A stretch of 64,000 nucleotides of DNA, taken from NCBI GenBank assembly GCA_018830325.1, contig JAHJSQ010000033.1, positions 1 through 64,000 of the forward strand. The letters run 5' to 3'. The notes under the pieces were generated by a model. It searched no databases. It saw nothing but the letters and a program-made list of their open reading frames with translations, and was not told the origin of the DNA. The DNA is from Gammaproteobacteria bacterium (GTDB taxonomy: Bacteria > Pseudomonadota > Gammaproteobacteria > Methylococcales > Methylomonadaceae). Positions 1 to 8,801 of the stretch are shown one piece after another (positions within the stretch are counted from its first letter, which is position 1; every line of letters begins with the position of its first letter). Both the position numbers and the translations under genes were made by a program.

Positions 1-306
1 GCCGTCGCGGGTGCGGATCGTCGTCATGCGCTCCTTGCGCCCGGTCAGGATCTTATGCGGATAGGCCTGATGGCCGACATCCCAAACCAATTGATCGCGC
101 GGCGTATCGAACACGTAATGCAGCGCCACGGTCAGCTCGACTGTTCCCAGACCGGCCGAGAAGTGTCCGCCGGAAATACTGACCGTGTGAGTTAAAAACT
201 CGCGCAGCTCTTTGGCAAGCGGTTTTAATTGGTCCTTCGGCAGTTTTCTAAGGTCGGAGGGGAGCTTGATACTGTCTAGTATGGGGAAATTTCCTGTGAT
301 TTTCAT
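1..306 (-). CDS. dxs: 1-deoxy-D-xylulose-5-phosphate synthase, N-terminal part (cut by window edge)
   Basis: First 102 codons of the thiamine-diphosphate enzyme that condenses pyruvate and glyceraldehyde-3-phosphate at the entry of the MEP isoprenoid pathway. Reading leftward from the ATG at 304-306, the translation shows the family landmarks [20 protein letters not shown] (residues 45-64) and [16 protein letters not shown] (75-90). The rest lies outside the window, so nothing can be said about its integrity. It is the last visible gene of a leftward xseB-ispA-dxs cluster, a common gammaproteobacterial arrangement that groups two consecutive isoprenoid steps. The 84 bp between ispA and dxs shows no obvious terminator, so co-transcription is likely but inferred. 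Confidence 0.95.
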   Translation of the reverse strand, partial: MKITGNFPILDSIKLPSDLRKLPKDQLKPLAKELREFLTHTVSISGGHFSAGLGTVELTVALHYVFDTPRDQLVWDVGHQAYPHKILTGRKERMTTIRTRDG

Positions 307-390
307 GAATAAATCGATTCCTTATTGATCGGCACGGACGCGGTTACCGACTGATTATGCAGATTAATACCCTAGTATTCAAGTCGGGAA

Positions 391-1287
391 TTAATGATCC
401 CGCTGAATAATATAAAGCGACAAGTCGCGAAGCAAGTCGGCCTCGGACCCAAATCCGCTCAAGCTTTCGATGGCTTGTTCATGAAGTTCCTGGGCTTTTT
501 GTTTCGCGCCGGCCAAACCGAGTAAGGCAGGATAGGTTGGTTTGTCGTTATCCTTGTCCTTGCCTTGGGTTTTGCCGAGTGTTGCGGTATCGCTTTCTTC
601 GTCCAAAATATCGTCCTTGACTTGGAAGGATAGGCCAATGCATTTTGCATAATGATCGAGTCCTTCGGCTTGTTTCGGGTCGATATCGGGCTTCGTTAAT
701 GTTGCCATGTTGACGCTGGCTCGGATTAAGGCTCCGGTCTTGTGGATATGCATATTTTCAAGCTGAGGCAAGGTCAGCATCGTGCCGACCGATTCTAAAT
801 CGATGGCTTGACCGCCGACCATGCCTTGAGAACCGCTAGCCTTGGCCAGCATTGTAATCATTCTTAGACGGCTTTCGGCATCGGCTCGGATAGTCGGATC
901 GTCCGCCAAGACCTTGAATGCCAGTGCTTGCAGTGCATCGCCGGTCAGAATGGCGGTCGCTTCATCATAAGCGATATGGCAAGTCGGCTTTCCGCGTCTG
1001 AGGTCGTCGTCGTCCATGGCCGGCAAATCGTCATGTATCAACGAATAAACATGAATGAATTCAACCGCACAGGCCGCTCCGTCTAAATCTTCCGGTGCAA
1101 TGCCCAAGGCTTTTCCTGTACAGTAGGTTAGCATCGGGCGCATGCGTTTACCGCCGTCCAACACGCAATAGCGCATCGCTTCGTGTAATTTAGTCGGTAT
1201 TTGGGTTTCGCTTGGCAGTCGGGCTTCCAAGGCTCTTTCAACTCGGTTTTGACAAAAAGTCAGATAGTCTTTCAGTGCGTTACTCAT
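391..1287 (-). CDS. ispA: (2E,6E)-farnesyl diphosphate synthase (short-chain prenyl synthase)
   Basis: 298 residues, the usual IspA length. It makes geranyl and farnesyl diphosphate from IPP and DMAPP in the cytoplasm, feeding quinones, undecaprenyl carriers and, in methanotrophs, hopanoids, sterols and carotenoids. Both aspartate-rich Mg-binding motifs are visible: DDLPAMD at residues 86-92 and DDILD at 225-229. The GGKRMRP stretch at about 45-51 binds IPP in the family. The start overlaps the 3' end of xseB by 8 bp on the same strand, which points to translational coupling. dxs follows 84 bp downstream. Discrimination between GPP, FPP and longer products cannot be made with certainty from sequence, but the genomic context and length favour FPP synthase. 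Confidence 0.95.
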   Translation of the reverse strand: MSNALKDYLTFCQNRVERALEARLPSETQIPTKLHEAMRYCVLDGGKRMRPMLTYCTGKALGIAPEDLDGAACAVEFIHVYSLIHDDLPAMDDDDLRRGKPTCHIAYDEATAILTGDALQALAFKVLADDPTIRADAESRLRMITMLAKASGSQGMVGGQAIDLESVGTMLTLPQLENMHIHKTGALIRASVNMATLTKPDIDPKQAEGLDHYAKCIGLSFQVKDDILDEESDTATLGKTQGKDKDNDKPTYPALLGLAGAKQKAQELHEQAIESLSGFGSEADLLRDLSLYIIQRDH

Positions 1288-1513
1288 CGGTGAAGGGCTC
1301 CAGAGTTTGAGTGCCGTTTTTTTCCAGTAAAATCTGAACTTTCTGTTCGGCTTCCTGCAAGGCTTTCTGGCAGGTTCGAGTCAGGGCGACGCCGCGTTCA
1401 AATGATTTTAACGAGTCTTCCAAAGATAGCTCACCTTGTTCCATTTGCTCGACGAGTTGCTCAAGCTCGGCTAGGGACTCTTCGAATAAATTCGTGGTTT
1501 TTTTTTTCGGCAT
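1280..1513 (-). CDS. xseB: Exodeoxyribonuclease VII small subunit
   Basis: 77-residue small subunit of exonuclease VII, the single-strand-specific exonuclease that trims DNA ends in mismatch repair and recombination. It pairs with XseA, which is not in this window. The helical body is typical of the family: [20 protein letters not shown] near residues 10-29, then [15 protein letters not shown]. The gene opens the leftward cluster xseB-ispA-dxs and overlaps ispA by 8 bp. It lies back to back with parE, with 84 bp between the two start codons, so this short gap must hold promoters for both directions. The call is secure from the helix pattern and the neighbourhood. Confidence 0.93.
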   Translation of the reverse strand: MPKKKTTNLFEESLAELEQLVEQMEQGELSLEDSLKSFERGVALTRTCQKALQEAEQKVQILLEKNGTQTLEPFTDE

Positions 1514-1597
1514 GTAGATAAAATAGTAGGTAGAAATTGGGCGATGGAATCAAACCGGCCATTATATATGAAATTGGATAATGAGTGATTAGGAAGT

Positions 1598-3487
1598 ATG
1601 AGTAATGATTACAATGCAGCCGCGATAGAAGTATTAAGCGGCTTGGAACCGGTCCGAAAACGGCCGGGTATGTATACCGATACGACCCGACCGAACCATC
1701 TGGTGCAGGAGGTAGTCGACAACAGCGTCGACGAAGCGATAGCAGGGCATGCCGATAATATTACTGTCGTATTATATAAAGACGGCTCGGTATCGGTTAG
1801 CGACAATGGCCGAGGGATGCCGGTCGACATTCATCCGGAGCAGGGTATTCCCGGTGTCGAAGTGATCTTGACGCAACTGCATGCCGGCGGGAAGTTCTCG
1901 AATAAAAATTATCAGTTTTCCGGCGGTCTGCACGGTGTCGGTGTTTCGGTCGTCAATGCCTTGTCGGCCTATTTGGAGATTGAGGTTAAGCGGGGCGGTA
2001 AGGTTTATAGCATGACCTTTGCCGACGGCGAAAAGCAAAGCGATCTGACCGAAATGGGCTCGGTAGGCCGCAACAATACCGGTACGGCGGTCAAGTTTTG
2101 GCCGAATGAAAAATATTTCGATTCGAGTAAGATTTCAGTCAGTAAGCTCAGGCATGTATTGAGAGCGAAAGCGGTATTATGCCCGGGTCTCAATATTACT
2201 TTGCAATCCGAGTTCACCGATGAGCAATGGCAGTGGTGCTACCAGGACGGCTTAAAGGAATATTTACTCGATCGCGTAGGGGATGCCGAGTTTTATCCCG
2301 AACCGCCGTTCATGGGCAAAATGACGTCCGATCATGAAGCTGTCGAATGGGGCATCGTGTGGACGGCGGATAGTTTGCCGGAAGCGATTAACGAAAGTTA
2401 TGTCAATTTGGTGCCGACCGCGCAAGGGGGCACGCATGTCAATGGTTTGCGGGCCGGCTTGACTGAAGCGATGCGCGAATTTTGCGATTTCAGAAACCTA
2501 TTGCCGCGAGGCATCAAGGTTTCTCCGGAAGATGTCTGGGAGCACTGCCATTTTATTTTGTCGGTCAAATTGGAAGATCCTCAGTTTTCGGGACAAACCA
2601 AAGAGCGTTTGAGTTCGCGCGAATGTGTCGCGTTCGTCTCGGGTGTTGCGAAAGACGGTTTCAGTCTTTGGCTGAATCAGCATCCCTCCGAAGGCGAAAA
2701 AATTGCCGAAATTATTATTGCCAGTGCGCAAAAGCGATTGAAATCCGCCAAGAAAATCGTTCGTAAGAAATTGACCTCGGGACCGGCGCTACCCGGTAAG
2801 CTTGCAGATTGTTCCGGTCAGGATATCGGCCGATCCGAGTTGTTTTTGGTTGAGGGCGATTCGGCCGGCGGTTCGGCCAAACAGGCGAGAGATCGAGAGT
2901 TTCAGGCAATCATGCCGCTACGGGGAAAAATCCTAAATACCTGGGAAGTCGATTCGAGCCAAGTCATGGCGTCTCAGGAGGTTCATGATATCGCGGTGGC
3001 TTTGGGTATAGAGCCGGGTTCGGATGATTTGCGAAGCCTGCGCTACGGTAAGGTATGTATTTTGGCAGATGCGGACTCGGACGGTAATCATATTGCGACA
3101 TTGATTTGCGCATTGTTTTACCAGCATTTCAAGGCGCTGGTGCAAGCCGGTCATGTTTTCGTCGCGATGCCGCCGTTGTATCGGGTCGATATCGGCAAAA
3201 AAGTCTTTTATGCGCTCGACGAATCCGAGCGTCAAGGCGTTTTGGATCGAATTAAGGCAGAGAAATTGAAAGGCCAGATCAATGTTCAGCGTTTCAAAGG
3301 TTTGGGCGAAATGAACCCGAGCCAGCTTCGTGAAACGACGATGAACCCCGATACCCGCCGGCTCGTGCAATTAACGGTCGCCGCCGATGACGATACCAGC
3401 GAACAACTGGATTTACTATTAGCCAAAAAACGCTCGCCGGATCGTAAGCATTGGCTCGAAACCAAAGGGAATTTGGCGGATTTGTGA
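1598..3487 (+). CDS. parE: DNA topoisomerase IV subunit B
   Basis: 629 residues, the length of gammaproteobacterial ParE, which lacks the large insertion of GyrB. It is the ATPase subunit that with ParC decatenates daughter chromosomes. Visible parts in order: GHKL ATPase (EVVDNSVDEA near residue 38-47, DNGRGMPVDIHPEQG near 70, GGLHGVGVSVVNA near 110), transducer domain, TOPRIM domain (LFLVEGDSAGGSAKQARDRE near 415 and DADSDGNHI near 495), and the closing motif QRFKGLGEMNPSQL. An AGGAAG ribosome site sits just ahead of the ATG. Divergent from xseB. The length and the absence of a GyrB-type insert favour ParE over GyrB. Its downstream side is the left edge of the restriction island. Confidence 0.96.
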   Translation: MSNDYNAAAIEVLSGLEPVRKRPGMYTDTTRPNHLVQEVVDNSVDEAIAGHADNITVVLYKDGSVSVSDNGRGMPVDIHPEQGIPGVEVILTQLHAGGKFSNKNYQFSGGLHGVGVSVVNALSAYLEIEVKRGGKVYSMTFADGEKQSDLTEMGSVGRNNTGTAVKFWPNEKYFDSSKISVSKLRHVLRAKAVLCPGLNITLQSEFTDEQWQWCYQDGLKEYLLDRVGDAEFYPEPPFMGKMTSDHEAVEWGIVWTADSLPEAINESYVNLVPTAQGGTHVNGLRAGLTEAMREFCDFRNLLPRGIKVSPEDVWEHCHFILSVKLEDPQFSGQTKERLSSRECVAFVSGVAKDGFSLWLNQHPSEGEKIAEIIIASAQKRLKSAKKIVRKKLTSGPALPGKLADCSGQDIGRSELFLVEGDSAGGSAKQARDREFQAIMPLRGKILNTWEVDSSQVMASQEVHDIAVALGIEPGSDDLRSLRYGKVCILADADSDGNHIATLICALFYQHFKALVQAGHVFVAMPPLYRVDIGKKVFYALDESERQGVLDRIKAEKLKGQINVQRFKGLGEMNPSQLRETTMNPDTRRLVQLTVAADDDTSEQLDLLLAKKRSPDRKHWLETKGNLADL

Positions 3488-3507
3488 GTCGTATGGAGAG
3501 CAGTAAG

Positions 3508-3625
3508 TTTTGATAGGCGTTTAACGTAGGATGGGTAGAGCGGAGCGAAATCCATCATGGAACATCATGAGAGCCATTGTAACAAATTGCAGGTTTGGTA
3601 AATGGCAGCGTTATCATAACCGGGC
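3508..3625 (+). repeat. Dispersed repeat R1, copy 1 (left edge of the restriction island)
   Basis: About 118 bp between parE and hsdM that matches, in inverted orientation and with scattered differences, the sequence at about 54933-55046. Shared blocks include GTAGGATGGGTAGAGCGGAG and the stretch around AGAGCCATTGTAACAAAT. It is a non-coding dispersed repeat and its right end lies only 28 bp from the hsdM start codon, marking the boundary between the housekeeping parE gene and the island. A short GC-rich hairpin (CCGGGCAAGCGCCCGG at about 3620-3635) follows. Boundaries were set by eye. Confidence 0.75.
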
Positions 3626-3653
3626 AAGCGCCCGGCACAGTTAAGGAATAACC

Positions 3654-6074
3654 ATGGCTATTAAGAAAACCGAACTCTACTCCTCCCTTTGGGCTAGCTG
3701 CGACGAACTGCGCGGCGGTATGGATGCCAGTCAGTACAAAGACTATGTGCTGACCTTGCTGTTTATGAAGTATGTCTCCGATAAGTACAAAGGTGACCCC
3801 TACGGCATGATCGTGGTGCCGCAAGGTGCCAGCTTCGACGATATGGTTGCGCTAAAAGGTGACAAAGAAATCGGCGATAAAATCAATAAGGTTATCAGTG
3901 CGCTTGCTGAAGAGAACGACCTCAAAGGCGTCATCGACGTCGCCGACTTTAACGATGAAGACAAGCTCGGCAAAGGCAAAGAAATGGTTGACCGACTAGG
4001 TAAATTGGTCGGTATTTTTGAAGGCTTAAACCTGGCTGATAACCGCGCTGATGGTGACGACTTACTTGGCGATGCCTACGAATACCTGATGCGCCACTTC
4101 GCCACCGAATCGGGCAAATCCAAAGGGCAGTTTTATACGCCGTCGGAAGTCTCGCGCATTCTCGCGAAAGTCATTGGTATCAATAGCGATACGCCGCAAG
4201 ACGCAACCGTCTACGACCCCACCTGTGGCTCAGGCTCGCTATTATTGAAAGCCAGCGATGAAGCTCCTCGTGGTTTGAGTATTTTCGGCCAGGAAATGGA
4301 CAATGCCACCAGTGCCTTGGCGCGTATGAACATGATTCTACACAACACCGCCACCGCTAAAATCTGGAAAGGCAATACCCTCTCTGACCCGCAGTGGAAA
4401 GACGCCAACGGCCGGCTTAAAACCTTTGACTTCGCTGTCGCCAACCCGCCGTTCTCCAATAAAAACTGGACCAGCGGCATCAACCCGCAAGAAGATGAAT
4501 TCGACCGTTTTACCTGGGGCATTCCGCCGGAAAAAAACGGCGACTACACTTTTCTGCTGCACATTATCAAAAGCCTGAAAAGCACCGGCAAAGGCGCGGT
4601 GATTCTGCCGCACGGGGTGCTGTTCCGTGGCAATGCCGAAGCGCGCATTCGTGAAAATTTGATTAAACAAGGCTATATCAAAGGCATTATTGGTTTGCCA
4701 GCCAACTTGTTTTACGGCACCGGCATTCCTGCCTGCATTATTGTGATTGATAAAGAAAACGCTCACGCCCGTAGCGGTATCTTTATGGTCGATGCCAGCA
4801 AAGGCTTTATGAAAGATGGCAACAAAAACCGCCTGCGCAGCCAGGATATTCATAAAATCGTTGATGTGTTCACCAAACAACTGGAGCAGCCGCGCTATTC
4901 CCGCATGGTGCCCATAAGCGAAATCGCCGCGAATGATTACAACCTGAATATTCCGCGTTACATTGATTCCAGCGAGCCGGAAGACCTGCATGACTTAAGT
5001 GCCCATTTGCAGGGCGGTATTCCCAATGCCAATATCGATGCTTTGGAACGTTACTGGCAAGTCTTCCCCAGTATTCGCGCCAGCCTGTTCGAACCCGTGC
5101 GCGAAGGTTATTGCCAAGCGCTGGTCAAAGCCAGCGAGGTGAAAAGCACCATTCTCAATCACCAGGAATTTAAAAGCTTTGCCGCTGCGAGCCTTGTGCC
5201 CTTTACCGATTGGTCTGAGCGCGCCAACTTAAAAGCCATAGAACCAGGTGAACAGCCAAAACAGATCATTCACCGCATTAGTGAAGACTTGTTGGAAAGC
5301 TATTCCCGCAACTCACTGCTCAGCAAATACGACATTTACCAGATTTTGATGGATTACTGGGCGGATACCATGCAAGACGATGTCTATGTACTGGTGCAGG
5401 ATGACTGGCCCGCAGGTAAGGTGCTGCGCGAATTGGTGGTTAAAAAGGGCGAAAAACTCAAAGAAACGCCGGATTTGGTGATTAACAAAACCAAATACAA
5501 AGCCGAATTGATTCCACCGGCCTTGATCATCGCCCGTTTCTTCTCCAGCGAACAGCAACAAGTGGATGCCATGCAAGGCGCACTCGATAGCGCCGGCCAA
5601 GAACTGGAAACCTACTTGGAAGAAAACAGCGGCGAAGATGGTCTGCTGAGTGAAGCGCTGAACGATAAAGACAAAGTCACCAAAGCCACGGTTACCGAAC
5701 GCTTGAAGCTGGCAGCAGACCCAGAAGAAAAGGCCGCCCTTAAACAGGCCAAGAAATTGTTCGATGCCGAAGCGGAGTCCAAAAAAGCCCTGAAAGAGGC
5801 GCAAGACGCCCTCGATTTAGCCGTGTTTAAGCAGTATCCCAAACTGAGCATCGACGAGATCAAAGCCCTGATTGTTGAAGATAAATGGTTGGCGACACTG
5901 GAAAGCAACATTGTTGCCGAAATCGAACGAGTGACGCAGCAACTGGCCAATCGAGTGAAAGAATTGGAAGAGCGCTATAGCGAGCCGTTACCGGCTATTA
6001 GCCAATCGGTAGAAAACCTCAGTGATAAAGTGGCTGGGCACTTAAAAACGATGGGCTTGGAGTGGTCGGTATGA
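3654..6074 (+). CDS. hsdM: Type I restriction-modification methyltransferase subunit
   Basis: 806 residues. N6-adenine methyltransferase subunit of a type I restriction system; with HsdS it methylates the recognition site and with HsdR it forms the restriction complex. The HsdM_N helical domain (LYSSLWASCDELRGGMDASQ near the start) is followed by the methylase core with the AdoMet motif TCGSGSLLL at about residue 188 and the catalytic NPPF at about 263. The C-terminal 300 residues are a charged, coiled-coil-rich extension, making the protein longer than the roughly 500-residue E. coli enzyme; such long HsdM forms exist. First gene of the island train. Its stop overlaps the next start as ATGA (6071-6074), so translation of the two is probably coupled. 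Confidence 0.95.
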   Translation: MAIKKTELYSSLWASCDELRGGMDASQYKDYVLTLLFMKYVSDKYKGDPYGMIVVPQGASFDDMVALKGDKEIGDKINKVISALAEENDLKGVIDVADFNDEDKLGKGKEMVDRLGKLVGIFEGLNLADNRADGDDLLGDAYEYLMRHFATESGKSKGQFYTPSEVSRILAKVIGINSDTPQDATVYDPTCGSGSLLLKASDEAPRGLSIFGQEMDNATSALARMNMILHNTATAKIWKGNTLSDPQWKDANGRLKTFDFAVANPPFSNKNWTSGINPQEDEFDRFTWGIPPEKNGDYTFLLHIIKSLKSTGKGAVILPHGVLFRGNAEARIRENLIKQGYIKGIIGLPANLFYGTGIPACIIVIDKENAHARSGIFMVDASKGFMKDGNKNRLRSQDIHKIVDVFTKQLEQPRYSRMVPISEIAANDYNLNIPRYIDSSEPEDLHDLSAHLQGGIPNANIDALERYWQVFPSIRASLFEPVREGYCQALVKASEVKSTILNHQEFKSFAAASLVPFTDWSERANLKAIEPGEQPKQIIHRISEDLLESYSRNSLLSKYDIYQILMDYWADTMQDDVYVLVQDDWPAGKVLRELVVKKGEKLKETPDLVINKTKYKAELIPPALIIARFFSSEQQQVDAMQGALDSAGQELETYLEENSGEDGLLSEALNDKDKVTKATVTERLKLAADPEEKAALKQAKKLFDAEAESKKALKEAQDALDLAVFKQYPKLSIDEIKALIVEDKWLATLESNIVAEIERVTQQLANRVKELEERYSEPLPAISQSVENLSDKVAGHLKTMGLEWSV

Positions 6075-7111
6075 GTGAATTAAACTTCACCGGATTAAAC
6101 CATCTGGTGGATGCCATTGCCCGCCAGATTGAGCAAGCCCGCAGCCAAGTTCGTCAAACGGTAAACATTGCCATGGTACAAAGTTATTGGGAGATTGGTC
6201 GCCTAATTGTTGAGGAAGAACAACAGGGTGAAAGCCGTGCGGCCTATGGCAAGCAACAATTACAGCAACTCTCCCAACAGTTAACAGAACGCTTAGGCAA
6301 AGGCTTTGACGTTGGCAATCTGCGTAATATGCGCCAGTTTTATCTAGCTTTTCCAATTCACGACGCAGTGCGTAGTGAATTAAGCTGGACACACTACCGA
6401 GCCTTAATGCGTATCGACAATCCAGCCGCAAGGGATTGGTATCTGCAAGAGGCGATCAGCCAGAGTTGGAGTGCTCGTGCATTAGAACGCCAAATCAACG
6501 TGCTCTATTACGAGCGCCTGCTGGCCAGCAAAGACAGAGCATTGGTCGAGCAAGAAGCCAAGGCTAACACCCAGCCATTGGCCGAAACAGCACAAGACTA
6601 TCTGCGTGATCCTTATATTCTCGATTTCCTCAACCTGCAAGACAAAACCTACCAAGAATGCGAACTGGAACAGGCGATTATCAGCAATCTGCAACAGTTT
6701 TTATTGGAGTTGGGCAAGGGGTTTGCCTTTGTCGAGCGCCAGCAACGCATTCGCTTTGACGATGAAGACTTCTATATCGACTTGGTGTTTTATAACTTCA
6801 AACTCAAATGCTTTCTGCTGGTGGATCTGAAACTGGACAAACTCAAACATCAGGATATTGGCCAGATGGATACTTATATCAGGCTGTACGACGAGCGGCG
6901 CAAAGGCCATGACGACAACCCTACCATCGGACTGGTGTTGTGCAGTGAGAAAAGCGAAGCCGTGGTGAAATACTCGGTACTGGCGGAGCAGAAACAACTG
7001 TTTGCCGCCAAGTATTTGCCTTATCTCCCGACCGAAGAAGAATTGAAGCGTGAGCTGGAACGCGAGCGCGCGGTGTTGAGTGGAAAGTTGAAAATGGAGA
7101 ATGGAAAATGA
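6071..7111 (+). CDS. YhcG/DUF1016-family PDDEXK nuclease-domain protein
   Basis: 346 residues from the ATG that overlaps the hsdM stop; a GTG 9 bp upstream in frame is less likely. The protein has the DUF1016 N-terminal helical region (QVRQTVNIAMVQSYWEIGRL near residues 25-45, then the LRNMRQFYLAF block) and a C-terminal nuclease-like fold with an acidic strand and a D-x-K pair (FYIDLVFYNFKLKCFLLVDL at about 234-253). Families of this type are recurrent passengers inside type I restriction operons; their exact job there is unsettled, so no role beyond accessory nuclease is proposed. It overlaps hsdS by ATGA. The last codons (GKLKMENGK) are encoded by degenerate heptanucleotide repeats that run over the stop codon. 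Confidence 0.88.
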   Translation: MSELNFTGLNHLVDAIARQIEQARSQVRQTVNIAMVQSYWEIGRLIVEEEQQGESRAAYGKQQLQQLSQQLTERLGKGFDVGNLRNMRQFYLAFPIHDAVRSELSWTHYRALMRIDNPAARDWYLQEAISQSWSARALERQINVLYYERLLASKDRALVEQEAKANTQPLAETAQDYLRDPYILDFLNLQDKTYQECELEQAIISNLQQFLLELGKGFAFVERQQRIRFDDEDFYIDLVFYNFKLKCFLLVDLKLDKLKHQDIGQMDTYIRLYDERRKGHDDNPTIGLVLCSEKSEAVVKYSVLAEQKQLFAAKYLPYLPTEEELKRELERERAVLSGKLKMENGK

Positions 7112-7173
7112 CAAACAGCGCAGTGAAAGAAGCGAGTAGCGACTATCAATTATCCACTGTCAATTCTCAATTT
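7083..7173 (+). repeat. Heptad element H1 spanning the nuclease/hsdS junction
   Basis: Four purine-rich heptads at 7083-7110 (GAAAGTT, GAAAATG, GAGAATG, GAAAATG), a 35-nt spacer, then four pyrimidine-rich heptads at 7146-7173 (TCAATTA, TCCACTG, TCAATTC, TCAATTT). The two arrays are roughly inverted with respect to one another. The element is inside coding DNA: it encodes the last residues of the upstream nuclease, contains its stop codon and supplies the ATG and first 20-odd codons of hsdS. The heptads are degenerate, unlike the near-perfect arrays H2-H4, so this copy may be older. Confidence 0.7.
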
Positions 7174-8487
7174 GCGAACGAAGTGAAGCAGGTGCCGGTT
7201 GGGTATAAGCAAACGGAAGTGGGGGTGATACCGGAGGATTGGGAGGTTTATAGCCTTGGAAACATTGGCAAGTTCAAAAATGGAATCAATAAATCCGCGG
7301 ATGACTTTGGGTTCGGCTCTCCATTCGTAAACTTAATGGATGTTTTTGGCAAGCCCGAGATCATGGGAGATGAGGAATTTGATTTAATAAATTCTTCTGA
7401 GCTGGACAAAAAAGAATATTCTTTATTGAAAGGAGATGTTCTTTTTATAAGGTCATCGGTAAAGCCGTCAGGGGTTGGCCTTACAACAGTTGTTAAGTTT
7501 GACCTAAAAAGTACAGTTTACTCTGGATTCTTGATCAGGTTTCGTTGTTCTGATTGGTTAACAGATGAGTTCAAGAAGTATTGTTTTTATGAGCAAGGGT
7601 TTAGAAATAGAGTTGTTTCTGGAAGCACTGTCAGTGCAAACACAAATATAAACCAGGAAACACTAAAGGAGATTTATATTGCTTTCCCAAGCTCAAGAAA
7701 TGAACAAACCGCCATCGCCAAAGCCCTATCCGATGTCGATGCCTTAATCCAAAAACTAGAAAAACTAATCGCCAAAAAACAGGCCATCAAAACCGCCACC
7801 ATGCAACAACTCCTCACCGGCCGCACCCGCCTGCCGCCCTTTGCTTTGCGTGAAGATGGTTCGAAAAAAGGCACCAAGCCAAGTGAACTGGGGGAAATAC
7901 CGGAGGATTGGGAGGTTTTTCCACTGCTGGATATTGCAACGCTGATCCATGGTAAAGCCCATGAACCTTATGTTGTAGATGCAGGAAAATACGTTGTAGT
8001 GAATTCAAAGTTTGTTTCTACTGAAGGGAAAGTCCGGAAATATTGCTCGCAGAATGACTGTGCGGCAAGAAAGGGCGACGTTTTGATGGTGTTAAGTGAC
8101 CTTCCAAATGGAAAGGCATTGGCTAAGTGTTTTTATGCCGATAAGGATGATGTTTACGCAGTTAATCAACGAGTCTGTATTTTTAGATCTAACGTTTTTG
8201 ATTCAAAGTACCTTCAACTTATCCTGAATCGTCACAAGTATTTTCTAGCATTAGATGACGGTGTAACCCAAACCCATATCCTGAATGGCGATATTGCCAA
8301 TTGTCAGTTGTACGCTCCAGAGAATAGAGAAGAACAAACCGCAATCGCCACCATCCTCTCCGATATGGACGCAGAGATTCAGGCATTGGAACAGCGCCTG
8401 AGCAAAACCCGCCAAATCAAACAGGGCATGATGCAAGAGCTGCTGACGGGTAAGACGCGGCTGATACAGGGAAAGTTAAATGGCTAA
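7108..8487 (+). CDS. hsdS: Type I restriction-modification specificity subunit
   Basis: 459 residues. DNA-recognition subunit that sets the bipartite target of the HsdMSR complex. The protein has the classical two-fold repeat: each half begins with an IPEDWEV block (near residues 43 and 267), carries a variable target-recognition domain, and ends in a conserved helix (EQTAIAKALSDVDALIQKLE near 200; EQTAIATILSDMDAEIQALE near 412) with the MQQLLTGRTRL or MQELLTGKTRL signature. By eye the two recognition domains (about 7250-7680 and 7920-8330) are more AT-rich than the conserved helices, the usual mark of recombinational domain swapping. The ATG overlaps the previous stop. Residues 1 to about 25 derive from a heptad repeat element and look like an added N-terminal tail. 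Confidence 0.94.
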   Translation: MTNSAVKEASSDYQLSTVNSQFANEVKQVPVGYKQTEVGVIPEDWEVYSLGNIGKFKNGINKSADDFGFGSPFVNLMDVFGKPEIMGDEEFDLINSSELDKKEYSLLKGDVLFIRSSVKPSGVGLTTVVKFDLKSTVYSGFLIRFRCSDWLTDEFKKYCFYEQGFRNRVVSGSTVSANTNINQETLKEIYIAFPSSRNEQTAIAKALSDVDALIQKLEKLIAKKQAIKTATMQQLLTGRTRLPPFALREDGSKKGTKPSELGEIPEDWEVFPLLDIATLIHGKAHEPYVVDAGKYVVVNSKFVSTEGKVRKYCSQNDCAARKGDVLMVLSDLPNGKALAKCFYADKDDVYAVNQRVCIFRSNVFDSKYLQLILNRHKYFLALDDGVTQTHILNGDIANCQLYAPENREEQTAIATILSDMDAEIQALEQRLSKTRQIKQGMMQELLTGKTRLIQGKLNG

Positions 8488-8626
8488 GGATGGTAAATTG
8501 CTCTATCTCTTAACGGCGCTGGAGAATCTGGGATCCATTTTTCAAAACAGATTGCAATCTCGTACTGCTTTGGCGGCAGGCGGCCTTACAGATGTTGCTG
8601 ACGGTGAAATTATTAATTCACGTTAG
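8480..8626 (+). CDS. Small ORF overlapping the hsdS stop, 48 residues, unknown
   Basis: An ATG at 8480 overlaps the hsdS stop codon by 8 bp and opens a 48-codon frame ending at TAG 8624-8626. The product begins MAKDGKLLYLLTALENLGSI and ends TDVADGEIINSR. I do not recognise it. The tight overlap mirrors the ATGA couplings upstream and suggests a real or formerly real operon gene. It could equally be the 5' stump of a longer gene replaced when the DarTG pair arrived. Low confidence that it is translated. Confidence 0.3.
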   Translation: MAKDGKLLYLLTALENLGSIFQNRLQSRTALAAGGLTDVADGEIINSR

Positions 8627-8801
8627 CAGCAAGGATTAGAGTAATACGTCCCTTTTAATTTTTTTGCGAAAAGCCCTTTTGATTATGGCGTGCAACGGTC
8701 ACGGCCCGAACAGCGTTTAGTGCTGGTAACTGTACACAGGTCAGTTACCGAGGCAAATAACTGGCTAGTCATTCGTCATCCTCTGGCAGAAGAGGGGGAA
8801 T

